From contig JADJYH010000002.1 of assembly GCA_016719855.1 (NCBI GenBank), forward strand, positions 222,978 to 286,977: a DNA stretch of 64,000 nt, given 5' to 3'. Below, piece by piece: positions 16,701-26,163 of the stretch. The DNA is from Saprospiraceae bacterium. GTDB lineage: Bacteria; Bacteroidota; Bacteroidia; Chitinophagales; Saprospiraceae. Each line of letters begins with the position of its first letter. Position 1 is the first letter of the stretch. Under the pieces are notes generated by a model. It worked only from the letters and a program-made list of their open reading frames with translations. It was not told where the DNA came from and searched no databases. A program made the position numbers and the translations under genes.

Positions 16701-19248
16701 CAGCCGTTGGCGTCCGTCACGTTGACGGTTTGGGGGCCAGCGCCGAGGTTGATGGCCACGGAGTCCGTTTGCCCATTGTTCCAAACAAAATCGAAAGGCG
16801 CTGTTCCACCCGTGACCGTGGCAGCGACCACGGCATCCCCGATGCCATTGCAACTGACGGTGTTGACGATAATCGGCTGTACATCAAGCGCTTGCGGCGC
16901 AAAAACCGTGACTTGGATATTGTTCGGGCAAGCCCAGGAGTCCAAAACCGTGGCGGTGTAGGTGCCTGCGGCAATGCCCGTGTAGATGCCCGTGGTGTTG
17001 TTGACGCCATTGAAGGTGTAAACATAATCGCCAGCACCGCCGGACGCTTGCAATGTCACGGTGCCGTCGGTGTCGCCATTGCAGGTGACGTTGGTTTGGC
17101 TGGCCACTGTTAGTGACGGAGCCGTGCAATCGGGTGTGGAGCACATGGCCGTGCCAGTCTGCCCGTCGCATTCGCCGATGCCATAAACTTGAATGGTCAC
17201 GTCGGTGCTCAGGGTTAGCCCGTTCACGATTTCAGTGGTGCTGGCGGTGGGCATGAATGGCCCGCCGTTGATGCTCACCATGTAGCCCATTGCGCCAGCC
17301 AATGTGTCCCAAGTGAAGGAGATGCTGTTGTTGGTCACGTCGGTGCAGTTGATGTTCGGGGCGGGCAGCACGTCGTTGACGGTGATGGTGATGCTGTCCT
17401 GCACCGTGCAACCGTAGGTGTCGGAGGCGGTGAGGTGGTAGGTGGTGGTTTGCGTCGGAGTGGCGATGGGGTTCGGGCAGTCGGTGCAGCTCAGGCCAGT
17501 GGTCGGCGTCCACTCGTAGTAGATTTGGTAGAGCGGTTCGAAGGTGATCGTCCAATCGAGGATGGTCCCGTTGAAGCCCAATTGGTCGTCAACTGCCAGC
17601 AATTGCCAAGTGCCGTTGGTGGGGTAGTCGCCGTCCCAGAGGTCGGACCAGACGCCTTCTGGGGCAAAGGTGCCGTTGGCAAAAGAGGGCTGACCACCCG
17701 ACGTGCAGGGCGTCCACGGGAAGCCCGCCCCAATGTTGTTGGTGGCACTTGGCGTGAAGCAGACGTTGGTGTAGTCGTCGCAGTTGGAGCCGTTGTCGGA
17801 GCTGAGTTCGATGAATTGCCCGCCGGGCGAAAGCAGGAAGAGGTCAACGTCGTCCACCCAGTTGTGGTCCACGTTGATGCAAACCGACTGGATGACACCG
17901 GGGCCGAGCGTAATTGGTTGAACGCCAGCTACTTGTATTGAAGAATACGTCGGGCCTGCGCTGGTTACGGCGTAGTCCTGGCTGTTTGTAAACGAAGGCG
18001 GAATTGGCAGCGGGATGGGCAATGTGCCGTCCAAATGAATTGAATCGCCAAGGCAAATCGTGGAATCTGGCCCCAAGTCGGGCGGCACAATTTCATTGTC
18101 CCGGATAAAAATCCAGAATGTGTCCCGGTTGCAAATGTCCCGTTGGATGTCAATGCCGATGGTTTCCATGCCCTCGGTGATGCCGTCTTCGAGCGCCACG
18201 ATGGGGATGGTGAGGGTGCTATCTCCAGTTGGTATGAACAGGTCGGGGGGGATGAGCAGGTAGTCCACGCCGTTTTGCGCAGTGCCGATGATGGTGTAGT
18301 CGAGCAGGAAATCGCTTTCCACGGGGCCTGGGTAAGTGAAACTGATGGAGCCGCTGGCGCAATCTTCGGTGATGGTTCCATCGAGGCTGACGGTAGCAGT
18401 TTCCACTTTAAGGGAGCCTGTCCCGAAGGATTTTGCTTCCAAAAAAACGCCCGTGTCGAACACCGGGTCGCCAACGTCGGAGACGGAGAGCTTGATGGTG
18501 TAGGTTTCGCAGGGTATCACCACCACTTCGGCAATGAAAACGCTGAGGTAGCCATCGTACACGGGTTGCCCGTTGTTGCTGGTGTTGTCGTTGTAATATT
18601 GGGCATAGGTTGGCGGGCAGCCCGCCCCGTTTGCAGGGTGAACGTTGTTGATGGTGACGGCGATATTGGTGCCGGGTATTTGGGCGATGTTGATGCCGTT
18701 GTTCTGGAACGGCCCAGTGATGCCGGGGCCACTGATGAAGAAGCCGAACACGTCGTTGAAGGGGCTGCAAGCATATTCCGGGTACTCTTCGGAAGCGAAC
18801 ACATATTTGAACCGCAGGGTGTCGCTGGTCGGGATAAAGGTGATGGTGAATTTTGCCACATCAAAAACGCTCAATCCACCAGCGGCGATGGCGCTCAGGT
18901 CGGGGTCGTTGGCTGAACTGGCGTTGTCGGTGGAACTGAACTGCGTGCCGTTGCAGTCGGCGCCCAATGGGCCACTGCTGCAGTTGACCGAGGCGGCACG
19001 GCCACTGGTCATCAAGATGCCCCGGTCAATGCCCACGGCACTGTTGCCGTTTTGAAATAGCCCACCGCCAGCGGGTCGCCCTCGAAGGTCACGTTGGTCA
19101 CTTCCACGCCGTCGCCAAGAAAGATGTTGGAAATCAGGTTTGCCGGGGTGATGGGCGGCGTGGTGGCGTCGGTGATTTCCATGACCTGCGCAACCATTTT
19201 GTCAGCAAACAACAACAGGAATAGCCCGAAAAGCAGGCAGCGTTTCAT
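13781..19248 (-). CDS. Giant choice-of-anchor-L / SprB-repeat protein with T9SS type B sorting domain
   Basis: About 1820 residues when one frameshift near 19051-19058 is repaired (a T run one base short; the joined reading is YFQNGNSAVGIDRGIL). The start at 19248 gives a signal peptide, MKRCLLFGLFLLLFADKMVA. Domains in order are a choice-of-anchor-L domain (about the first 280), a Calx-beta-like segment (GDSTLTIPIVALEDGITEGM), and a P/proprotein-convertase domain (VDDVDLFLLSPGG to LDWTITF). Then come an Fn3-like stretch, twelve SprB-type repeats and a C-terminal gliding-motility-associated domain (FDRWGELLYE, GWDGTFKGKDMPAGVYVWY). The last domain marks export through the type IX system to the cell surface. 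Likely an adhesin; its ligand is unknown. Confidence 0.9.
14330..17130 (-). repeat. Twelve tandem SprB-type protein repeats
   Basis: Units of about 75-80 codons share CNGG(S/T)(D/N)G, then SGGT.PY.Y.WSNGQT, then L.AG.YTVTVTDANGCT. Units differ enough that the DNA is not a simple tandem repeat. One unit (about 15150-15290) has an insertion between its halves (QAGTSVPLNTLTFNW). Confidence 0.85.
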
Positions 19249-19481
19249 TTTTTCAAAGATAAAAAGCTTCATATTGAGCAGGTGAAAAGGTTTTGTTTGT
19301 TTCCGGTTTTAGCCTGAAAACCAAAATGCGAAAGGGTGAATTTGTTAATTGACAGCTAAAAGTAAGTTCTCTAAGGGAATTTCACCTAAAACTCCTTGTG
19401 AAATCAGCAAAATGCCAGATAACTTACGAATTGTAAAGACGGCAAGTACGCTTGGGCGGGTTTGGAACACTGGCTTGTTTT

Positions 19482-20528
19482 TCAAAAAATCACCTCCGTG
19501 GCGCCCCAACCGTAGCGGGGGTGGAACTCATTTTTAAAGGTGTTGATGTCCGGGTTTTGCATCAGGCTGGTGGCAATGGCGTCCCGCAACTTGCCCTCTC
19601 CAACGCCATGAATCACAAAGACCCGCTCCACGCCCAATCGGGCGGCCTTGGAGATAAACGCCTCAAAATGAGAGAGTTGAATCTTCACGATGTCACTGTT
19701 GGTCAGCTTGCGCCAGTTGTCTGTCAGCTTCTCGATGTGCAGGTCAATCTCTGGGTTGAAGGCTGCCAACTCGTTCGTGTCCTGCATGTGGTAATACCTG
19801 CTCGTGAAAGTATTTTGCTTCGCAACTGGCTTTGCGTGGCGCTTGGTGTAGCTTTCCAGGTCTTCGCTGCTTGGCTCATTTGCCTCCTCTAGCTTTTCAA
19901 ACAGGCGGTACCAATGCACGGGCTTGTTGATGAACGGGGCCGTTCTGAGGTTGCCAAAAAACGATTTAGGCTTGATTCTCAGTGATTTGTGTACAGGTTC
20001 CGATAGCCCTTCCGTGGTCACCCACTGGCATTTTATCTCAAACTCAGGTGCTTCGTTCAAGTCGTCATAGAGGAAATCGCCGAGGAGCTGGTAGCTCACC
20101 GACTTCAAGTTGCTGCTCCACGTCTGCGGCCCCCGGCTGTTCAGCAGCAACCGCAGTTCGAACACCACATCGTAGCGGGTGTCGTTCAGCAGGTACAGGG
20201 CGTATTTTTCGGGCACTTCCTGTTTGGTCTCCATCGGCTCGAACGCCAATTGGATGCCCAGGCTTTTCAGCACGGTGTACTGCGATTCCACCGCAATTTG
20301 GGGAGGTGGGGCAGGCGCTTGCACCACCTTTTTGCCTTCTACCACCTTCGCCTTCACCGGGTGCTTCGAGAACATCTCGGCCCGCATCAGGTCATCGGTG
20401 TGCGCCGGGATTTCCATGTCGTATTTAGGCAGGTAAACATTGACCATGCCCCCTTCGAGCAAGGACTTCACCTCGCCTTCGTCGTCTGTGTGCAGGAATT
20501 TTACTTTTGTGCCGATTGCGAAAAGCAT
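19482..20528 (-). CDS. DUF2027 and Smr domain protein
   Basis: 348 residues from the ATG at 20528 (MLFAIGTKVKFLHTDDEGEV); the longer frame runs through an intergenic repeat and is rejected. The N-terminal SH3-like part and the middle (about 90-230) match the Bacteroidota DUF2027 layout. The C-terminal Smr domain has IDLHIEKL (near 265) and HGVGEGKLRDAI (near 312). Smr domains are MutS2-like endonucleases or RNA-cleaving modules, sometimes acting on collided ribosomes. No MutS part is present. Cytoplasmic; function is inferred from the domain only. Confidence 0.85.
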   Translation of the reverse strand: MLFAIGTKVKFLHTDDEGEVKSLLEGGMVNVYLPKYDMEIPAHTDDLMRAEMFSKHPVKAKVVEGKKVVQAPAPPPQIAVESQYTVLKSLGIQLAFEPMETKQEVPEKYALYLLNDTRYDVVFELRLLLNSRGPQTWSSNLKSVSYQLLGDFLYDDLNEAPEFEIKCQWVTTEGLSEPVHKSLRIKPKSFFGNLRTAPFINKPVHWYRLFEKLEEANEPSSEDLESYTKRHAKPVAKQNTFTSRYYHMQDTNELAAFNPEIDLHIEKLTDNWRKLTNSDIVKIQLSHFEAFISKAARLGVERVFVIHGVGEGKLRDAIATSLMQNPDINTFKNEFHPRYGWGATEVIF

Positions 20529-20540
20529 GGATTTTTTTAA

Positions 20541-20648
20541 TGATGAACGATGAACGATGAATTGGCTTTTGGACGGTTGCAAATATATTGGAATCTGGCG
20601 GCTTCGCATCCAATGTTCATCATTCATCGTTCATCATTCATCATTCTT
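20541..20648. repeat. Paired GATGAAY arrays between divergent genes
   Basis: 20541-20563 is a run of 7-bp GATGAAC/GATGAAT units. 20612-20648 is the same unit repeated on the opposite strand (TCATTCATCGTTCATCATTC). The two arrays face each other in the 133-bp gap between the divergent Smr and methyltransferase genes. Confidence 0.8.
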
Positions 20649-20661
20649 CTAACTTTGCCCC

Positions 20662-21297
20662 ATGAAAATTCGATGGAAAATAGCCCAATACTTTGAGGCA
20701 AGGTGGTGGCGCTATTACCTGAAGGGCAAATCACTGCCCGACTATCTCGATTGGAAGCGCAATTACTGGAAGGATTTCTTGCGAAAAATTGAAATGGAAG
20801 TGCCCAACGAGGCCAACATCCTCGATGCGGGCTGCGGCCCAGCGGGCATCTTCCTAGTTTTTCCTGAAAACCAGTTGACGGCCATTGACCCGTTGCTGGG
20901 CAAGTACCGACCGATTTTTCCGCATTTTTCGGATGGTTCGCTCCGCAATGCCCGTTTTGTCGAGACACCGTTGGAGCAGCTGGAGGCTACGCAAAAGTTT
21001 GACGTCGTGTTTTGCCTCAACGCCATCAACCACGTGGCAGACTTGGAGCTTTGTTTGAAAAAATTGCGACAGTCCACCCGCCCCGGTGGAAAGTTGGTAC
21101 TCTCCGTGGATGCACACAACTGGTTGTTTTTCAAGCACTTGTTCCAATTGTTGCCCGGCGATATCCTGCACCCGCACCAGTTTGACCTCGACGACTATCG
21201 CCTGATGCTGGAGGCAAATGGACTTCAAATCCTGGCAACCAAGACCCTCAAAAAGGAGTTTTTTTTCAATTACCACGTTCTCACACTGACCTGTTAG
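20662..21297 (+). CDS. Class I SAM-dependent methyltransferase
   Basis: 211 residues with the SAM-binding motif I ILDAGCGPAGIF (about 53-64), an acidic motif II region (QLTAIDPLLGKY), and motif IV FDVVFCLNAINHV followed by PGGKLVLSVDAHN. The fold is a Methyltransf_11-type Rossmann domain. The NHV after motif IV resembles small-molecule or quinone methyltransferases, but the substrate cannot be told from sequence. It starts 14 bp after a short-repeat array that may contain its promoter. The next gene, queE, is co-directional 82 bp downstream. Confidence 0.85.
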   Translation: MKIRWKIAQYFEARWWRYYLKGKSLPDYLDWKRNYWKDFLRKIEMEVPNEANILDAGCGPAGIFLVFPENQLTAIDPLLGKYRPIFPHFSDGSLRNARFVETPLEQLEATQKFDVVFCLNAINHVADLELCLKKLRQSTRPGGKLVLSVDAHNWLFFKHLFQLLPGDILHPHQFDLDDYRLMLEANGLQILATKTLKKEFFFNYHVLTLTC

Positions 21298-21379
21298 CAC
21301 TTAATTTGAGAAGTGAAAAAGGAAGAATTGGGAATGTGGTAGCCGCAAATTCTCTTTTTTCAATTCTCCATTATTCCGC

Positions 21380-22012
21380 ATGTCCTACAAAATAAAAGAA
21401 CTCTACTACACCCTCCAAGGAGAGGGGGCGCACACCGGGCGGCCTGCCGTGTTCTGCCGTTTCACGGGCTGCAACCTCTGGACGGGCCGTGAGGAAGACC
21501 GCCACAAGGCCATCTGCCAGTTTTGCGACACCGACTTCTGGGGAATGGACGGCGTGAATGGTGGTCAATACACCGCCGAAGCGTTGGTGGAAAAGGCCAT
21601 TTCGCTTTGGGGCGATACCAGTCAGGGACGCCCCTACGTGGTCTGCACGGGAGGCGAGCCGCTGCTGCAATTGGACGAAATTTTGATTGAAGCATTCCAC
21701 CGGGCGGGCTTTGAGGTGGGCGTGGAGACCAATGGAACGCAGGCTGCACCCGCTGGCCTAGACTGGATTTGCGTCAGCCCAAAAGCTGGCGCTCCGCTCG
21801 TGCTCACCAAGGGCGACGAGCTAAAACTCGTGTTCCCACAGCCCGCAGCCATGCCAGCTTTGTTTGAAGAAATGGACTTTGCGAATTTTTACATCCAGCC
21901 GATGGATGGTCCAGCGGTGCAGGAGAACACCCGTGCCGCCATTGATTTTTGCCTGAAAAACCCCAAGTGGCGATTGAGCATCCAGACGCACAAGTTGTTG
22001 AACATTCCATAA
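21380..22012 (+). CDS. queE: 7-carboxy-7-deazaguanine synthase QueE
   Basis: Radical-SAM enzyme converting 6-carboxytetrahydropterin to 7-carboxy-7-deazaguanine, the queuosine precursor. The N-terminus YYTLQGEGAHTGRPAVFCRF is diagnostic. The cluster motif is the C-x14-C-x2-C type: GCNLWTG with its Cys, then ICQFCDTDFWG. The later CTGGEPLLQ and ETNGTQ are also conserved. 210 residues fits. Other queuosine genes are not in this window. A strong terminator begins 5 bp after the stop. Confidence 0.95.
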   Translation: MSYKIKELYYTLQGEGAHTGRPAVFCRFTGCNLWTGREEDRHKAICQFCDTDFWGMDGVNGGQYTAEALVEKAISLWGDTSQGRPYVVCTGGEPLLQLDEILIEAFHRAGFEVGVETNGTQAAPAGLDWICVSPKAGAPLVLTKGDELKLVFPQPAAMPALFEEMDFANFYIQPMDGPAVQENTRAAIDFCLKNPKWRLSIQTHKLLNIP

Positions 22013-22016
22013 AATG

Positions 22017-22049
22017 AAAAAGCCCGTTCAGTGTTGAACGGGCTTTTTT
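22017..22049. terminator. Bidirectional terminator between queE and the Omp28-like gene
   Basis: AAAAAGCCCGTTCA and TGAACGGGCTTTTTT form a strong stem with poly-A and poly-T flanks between two convergent genes. Confidence 0.9.
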
Positions 22050-22066
22050 CTTCCAAAATCAATTGT

Positions 22067-23113
22067 TTACTGAAAAATCACCTTCTCCACCAACACGAAG
22101 GTAGGCGTCGTCACCCGAACGAAATACAAGCCGGATTGCCCGACCAGATTCCAGTCCAAGTCAAAGTCCGAGTACCTTTTTTTCAGAAAACCATCGTGCA
22201 ACGTGGCCACAATGCGGCCATTCACGTCCAGTACGTCCACCGTTGCCACGGGTTGGTCTTCGATGGATTGTACGATGATGCGGGCAGCATTGATGGTAAC
22301 GGTAGGCACAACCAAGACTTCGTTGGTAGGCTCAATGACGCTCACTCCTGAAACCAGGGAAATATCGTCCGTGCTCCAGACATTCACGGGTATGAATTTA
22401 TCGCCATTTTTTAACCAAATAATGCCCACCACCTCATATTCATGTCCTGTAATTTCGCTGACTGGCAAAGCAAAATCTAAACTGAATTCCTGCCCGGCAT
22501 CTACATTGCCATTGACTATTAATTTTCCGAAAGTCTCCGTCGTAAAGGACTCTCTGAACAAGTGACGATGCACAGCATTGGAGTCGATACTGGCTTGGAA
22601 AGCCGTCACATGGTCTTCGAGCAAGTAAATACCCAAGTAGAATTCACCCTGGGCCTGCAATGGCCCAAAAAACTTGACTTTAGCCGCCACTTTGATATCA
22701 CCATTTTCATAAACTGGTTCAAAGCCGCAGTTGGCAATGGGAGCTATAGTGCCTAGTATATCCAGTTGGAATTTGAGCTGGGCTAGCTTGGCAGTTACGT
22801 TGCTTGCAGTAACGCCCTGCTCCATTTCATTTGCAAAAAATTTGGGTTGGTAAAAGCCGCCCCAATTGTCGGTGATTTCCTTTGCAGCCGGGTCATAGAG
22901 GCCACCATCGTAATGAGCAGCCATGAAAACAGCATTTTCTCCATTCTGCTCAATGGCATTTTCGAAATAGGTCCAGCCCCAAGTGCCACAGTATGGGCAC
23001 CAGTCGGCGGTACGCTTGGTCACAAGGATACGTTGTTTTTGTTCGACTTGCTGGGCAATGCCCTTCACGAGGAACAAGCAGGCGACTAGTAGTACTAAGT
23101 AATTCTTTTTCAT
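22067..23113 (-). CDS. Omp28-like secreted protein with thioredoxin motif and T9SS type A sorting domain
   Basis: 348 residues. A signal peptide (MKKNYLVLLVACLFLVKGIA) is followed by a thioredoxin-like site in RTADWCPYCGTWGWTYFE, typical of Omp28-related proteins. A long beta-rich middle comes next, then a C-terminal sorting domain of about 80 residues (VDVLDVNGRIVATLHDG, SGLYFVRVTTPTF, VLVEKVIFQ) that directs type IX secretion. The CPYC pair suggests redox or binding activity outside the cell. Likely surface-exposed or released; the partner is unknown. It lies 67 bp downstream of tilS on the same strand. Confidence 0.88.
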   Translation of the reverse strand: MKKNYLVLLVACLFLVKGIAQQVEQKQRILVTKRTADWCPYCGTWGWTYFENAIEQNGENAVFMAAHYDGGLYDPAAKEITDNWGGFYQPKFFANEMEQGVTASNVTAKLAQLKFQLDILGTIAPIANCGFEPVYENGDIKVAAKVKFFGPLQAQGEFYLGIYLLEDHVTAFQASIDSNAVHRHLFRESFTTETFGKLIVNGNVDAGQEFSLDFALPVSEITGHEYEVVGIIWLKNGDKFIPVNVWSTDDISLVSGVSVIEPTNEVLVVPTVTINAARIIVQSIEDQPVATVDVLDVNGRIVATLHDGFLKKRYSDFDLDWNLVGQSGLYFVRVTTPTFVLVEKVIFQ

Positions 23114-23180
23114 GCTAACTTGGGTTTTGTTGAAGGCGAGAGACCCGCCGGTGGTAAAGATTTTAGAACAAAAAGTGAAG

Positions 23181-24535
23181 TCAAAGGTTGTTGGGTACCG
23201 ATTGGGCAGCCTGAAAATCCAAACGTAGAAAGGATTTTGTTGCCGCCATGACTTTGAACCGCTCGTCCAACCTCATGCCCACCACCCAAGCAATATTCCC
23301 GCCAGTTTCCAGCAGCCAGACCTTGTCCTTTTCAAACCTTGACAGCTTGTTGTTGGAGAAGAAATCCTGCAGTTTTTGGCGCTTGCCACCCATCCCAAGC
23401 GGGCAAAACCAATCGCCAGCTTGCCAGTGGCGCAGTTTGAGCGGGAATTGCAACTTGTCGCCGTCCAGCCAAGCTGTGTTGGCTCCAACAGCGAGAGTTG
23501 GGGGTGGCTCGGCAGGGTAGGAGATGGTCAGCCTTGCTCCACCCGGCAATTCGATGGGTTCCGCTGAAATGACGCTGATTTCCACTTCTCCGCCAACGTT
23601 TTCCCACAGCGATAAAATCAAAAAAAAGCGGTCAACCAATAACCGGGCGGGGGGGGCATCGAAAATGCTACCGGGTTGGCTTTCAGCGCTTTGCAAAATG
23701 TTTTTGACCTGGTCGTTGTTGAATCCGTGCGGCTTGAGTAGCTCAAACAGCACTGTAATTGGGGCAGGACAGGAGCGCAGTTTTCGAAGGTCAATGCGCC
23801 ACTCATGGGAGCCTTTTTCTACCACATCGTCCGTGATTTTTTGCAGGGCAAAATCGTAAAGTTGCTCGGCTTCCCCCAGCCGTTCAATGTTCTCACCGGC
23901 CACTTTTTGGAAAGCGGGGTTTATTTGCTCAAAAACCGGCACGACGTGGTGGCGCACCAAGTTGCGATTGTACTTGTCGGTGAGGTTGGAGGCGTCCTCC
24001 CGGTACTCGATTTCCTCCTCCGATGCGAATTCGAGGATTTCCTTTTGGTGGCAAACAGCAGTGGCCGGACGACGTTGCCGTTCCTCGGCAAAATGCCATG
24101 AAGCCCCCGCAGGCCACAGCCTTTGGCGAAATTGTACAGCAATGTTTCGATGGAATCGTCCAGGTGGTGCGCTGTCGCAATATGCTGACAACCAGCTTGT
24201 TGGCGGGTTTGTTCCAGCCATTCGTAACGAAGCTGGCGGGCTGCCACTTGGATGGAAAGCTTGTTTTGCTCTGCAAAAATTTGGGTGTCAAAACGAATGG
24301 AAAAATATTCTACCCGGAATTCCTCAGCCAGTTTTTTTACAAAAAACTCATCCTCGTTCGCCTCCTCCCCTCGTAACTGAAAGTTGCAATGTGCCACCGC
24401 AAATGGAAGCCCAGCCCGGCTGAACAGGTGGCAAAGTACAACCGAGTCCACGCCGCCGCTGGTGGCCACGAGCGTTTTTGCGCCAGTGGGAAGCAGGTTT
24501 TGCGAAGCGATGTATTTGTGGAACTGGACAACCAT
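23181..24535 (-). CDS. tilS: tRNA(Ile)-lysidine synthase TilS, one frameshift
   Basis: Modifies the wobble C of the AUA-reading tRNA(Ile) with lysine, an essential step. The PP-loop SGGVDS is at residues 26-31, and HHLDDSIETLLYNF follows in the N-terminal domain. The reading frame breaks near 24041-24046, where a four-A run should be five to give LLFATKKEILEF. The rest contains the TilS central and C-terminal domains (KLRHWQAGDWFCPLGMGGKR, then KLQDFFSNNKLS). Start at 24535 follows the conserved N-terminus. Because the gene is essential, an assembly error is more likely than a pseudogene. Confidence 0.92.
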
Positions 24536-24540
24536 GAATG

Positions 24541-24620
24541 TTGTGGTCGCCCAATTTATTGGGCTGACCGTTTTCTTCAATTTCGATACACGGTCAGCCC
24601 AATAAATTGGGCGACCACAA
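24541..24620. repeat. REPIN-like inverted repeat between dipeptidase and tilS (family A, copy 2)
   Basis: Perfect 30-bp arms at 24541-24570 and 24591-24620, 20-nt spacer. Each arm has the inner palindrome GCCCAA-TTTA-TTGGGC preceded by GTGG. Compared with the other copies (GCCAAA/TTTGGC), the changed bases are compensated on the other side of the palindrome. It begins 4 nt from the upstream gene's stop and ends 5 nt before the tilS ATG. Confidence 0.95.
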
Positions 24621-24624
24621 TGGG

Positions 24625-26040
24625 CTAAGCCTTCAACTCCCGGTAAAAAGCATAATAATAAGGTATCGTTTCAATGCCCTTGTAGAAGTTGAACAGCCCG
24701 TAATGCTCATTGGGTGAGTGGATGGCGTCGCTGTTGAGGCCGAAGCCCATCAGCACGCTGTCCACGTTCAGCACATCCTTGAACAACGACACGATGGGGA
24801 TGTAGCCGCCCTCCCGTTTCGGGATTGGCTCCTTGCCGAAGGTCTTGGCCATGGCCATGTGAGCAGCCTTGTATTCTGGCGTGTCCGTTGGCGTAACACC
24901 TGGTTCGCCGCCGTGCATTCGGGTCACTTTTACCTGCACAGTTGGCGGTGCAAGTGACTTGAAATGAGCCTCAAACTGGTCGTACACTTGCTCGCAGCGC
25001 TGGTGCGGCACGAGGCGCATGGAGATTTTGGCAAATGCTTTTGAAGGCAAGACCGTCTTCGAACCCTCGCCCGTGTAGCCGCCCCAGATGCCATTGCAAT
25101 CAAGCGCAGGGCGTATGCTGGTGCGCTCGATGGTCGTGTAGCCCTTCTCACCCGCCACTTCGGCGATGCCAAGGTCGGATTTGTAGTCGTCCAGACTAAA
25201 CGGTGCTTTGTTCATCGCCACCCGGTCCTTTTTGCTTTCGTTAAGCACACTGTCGTAAAAGCCGGGGATAGTGATTTTGCCGTTTTTATCAATCAGTTTG
25301 TCAATCATGCCAGCCAGCACGTTGATGGGATTGGCCACGCCGCCGCCGTACACACCGGAGTGGAGGTCACGGCTTGGTCCGGTCACTTCCACCTCCAAGT
25401 AGGCGAGGCCACGCACCCCGGTAGTGACGCTCGGCACGTCGTTGGCGATGATGGAGGTGTCGGAGCAGAGCACCACGTCGCAGGCCAGTTTCTTCTTGTT
25501 TTTTTCGACAAACGGGCGGAAGCTCGGCGAGCCGACCTCCTCTTCGCCCTCCACGCAGAACTTGATGTTGCAAGGCAGGTTGCCCGTTTTTACCATCGCC
25601 TCAAAAGCCTTGACGTGCATGTAGGTTTGGCCCTTGTCGTCGCAAGACCCACGGGCGAAGATGGCGCCCTGTGGGTGTACTTTCGTCTTTTTGATGACCG
25701 GCTCGAACGGTGGCGAAGTCCACAGGTCGAGCGGGTCGGGGGGCTGCACGTCGTAGTGGCCGTAAACGAGCACGGTCGGCAGTTTTTTGTCAATGATTTT
25801 TTCAGCGTAAATGACGGGGTAGCCTTCCTTGGCCTTGCCGTCCTTTTTGTGCGAGGTCGGGCAGATTTCCACGAGGTCGCAGCCAGCGTCACGCAGGCTT
25901 TGCGCCACAAACTCAGCAGTGCGCAGCACATCGTCCTTGTACTTCGGGTCGGCGCTGATGGACGGGATGCGGAGCAGTGCGAGCAGTTCGTCGAGGAAGC
26001 GCTGCTTGTTCTTTTCGATGTATTCCTGGGTGGACTTCAT
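24625..26040 (-). CDS. M20 family dipeptidase
   Basis: Zinc-dependent peptidase of 471 residues, similar to carnosinase/CNDP-like dipeptidases. Metal ligands are visible in YGHYDVQPPDP (the His and following Asp), GSCDDKGQTY (bridging Asp) and the catalytic EGEEEVGSP. HSGVYGGGVANP marks the dimerisation lid, and HSPNEHYG near the C-terminus carries the last ligand His. Start at 26040 (MKSTQEYIEKNKQRF) is preferred over the longer frame, which runs into upstream repeats. Cytoplasmic; it probably hydrolyses dipeptides. Confidence 0.93.
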   Translation of the reverse strand: MKSTQEYIEKNKQRFLDELLALLRIPSISADPKYKDDVLRTAEFVAQSLRDAGCDLVEICPTSHKKDGKAKEGYPVIYAEKIIDKKLPTVLVYGHYDVQPPDPLDLWTSPPFEPVIKKTKVHPQGAIFARGSCDDKGQTYMHVKAFEAMVKTGNLPCNIKFCVEGEEEVGSPSFRPFVEKNKKKLACDVVLCSDTSIIANDVPSVTTGVRGLAYLEVEVTGPSRDLHSGVYGGGVANPINVLAGMIDKLIDKNGKITIPGFYDSVLNESKKDRVAMNKAPFSLDDYKSDLGIAEVAGEKGYTTIERTSIRPALDCNGIWGGYTGEGSKTVLPSKAFAKISMRLVPHQRCEQVYDQFEAHFKSLAPPTVQVKVTRMHGGEPGVTPTDTPEYKAAHMAMAKTFGKEPIPKREGGYIPIVSLFKDVLNVDSVLMGFGLNSDAIHSPNEHYGLFNFYKGIETIPYYYAFYRELKA

Positions 26041-26163
26041 TTTAGATGATTGTTTGATTGTTGAAATTGTTGAATTGCTTTTTGAGGAAAAGCCTGGTTG
26101 AAAAGCGAAATTACGTCGCCAAAGATAGTGCGGCATGCCTGTTTCACAAGAAAAAACTGCCTG

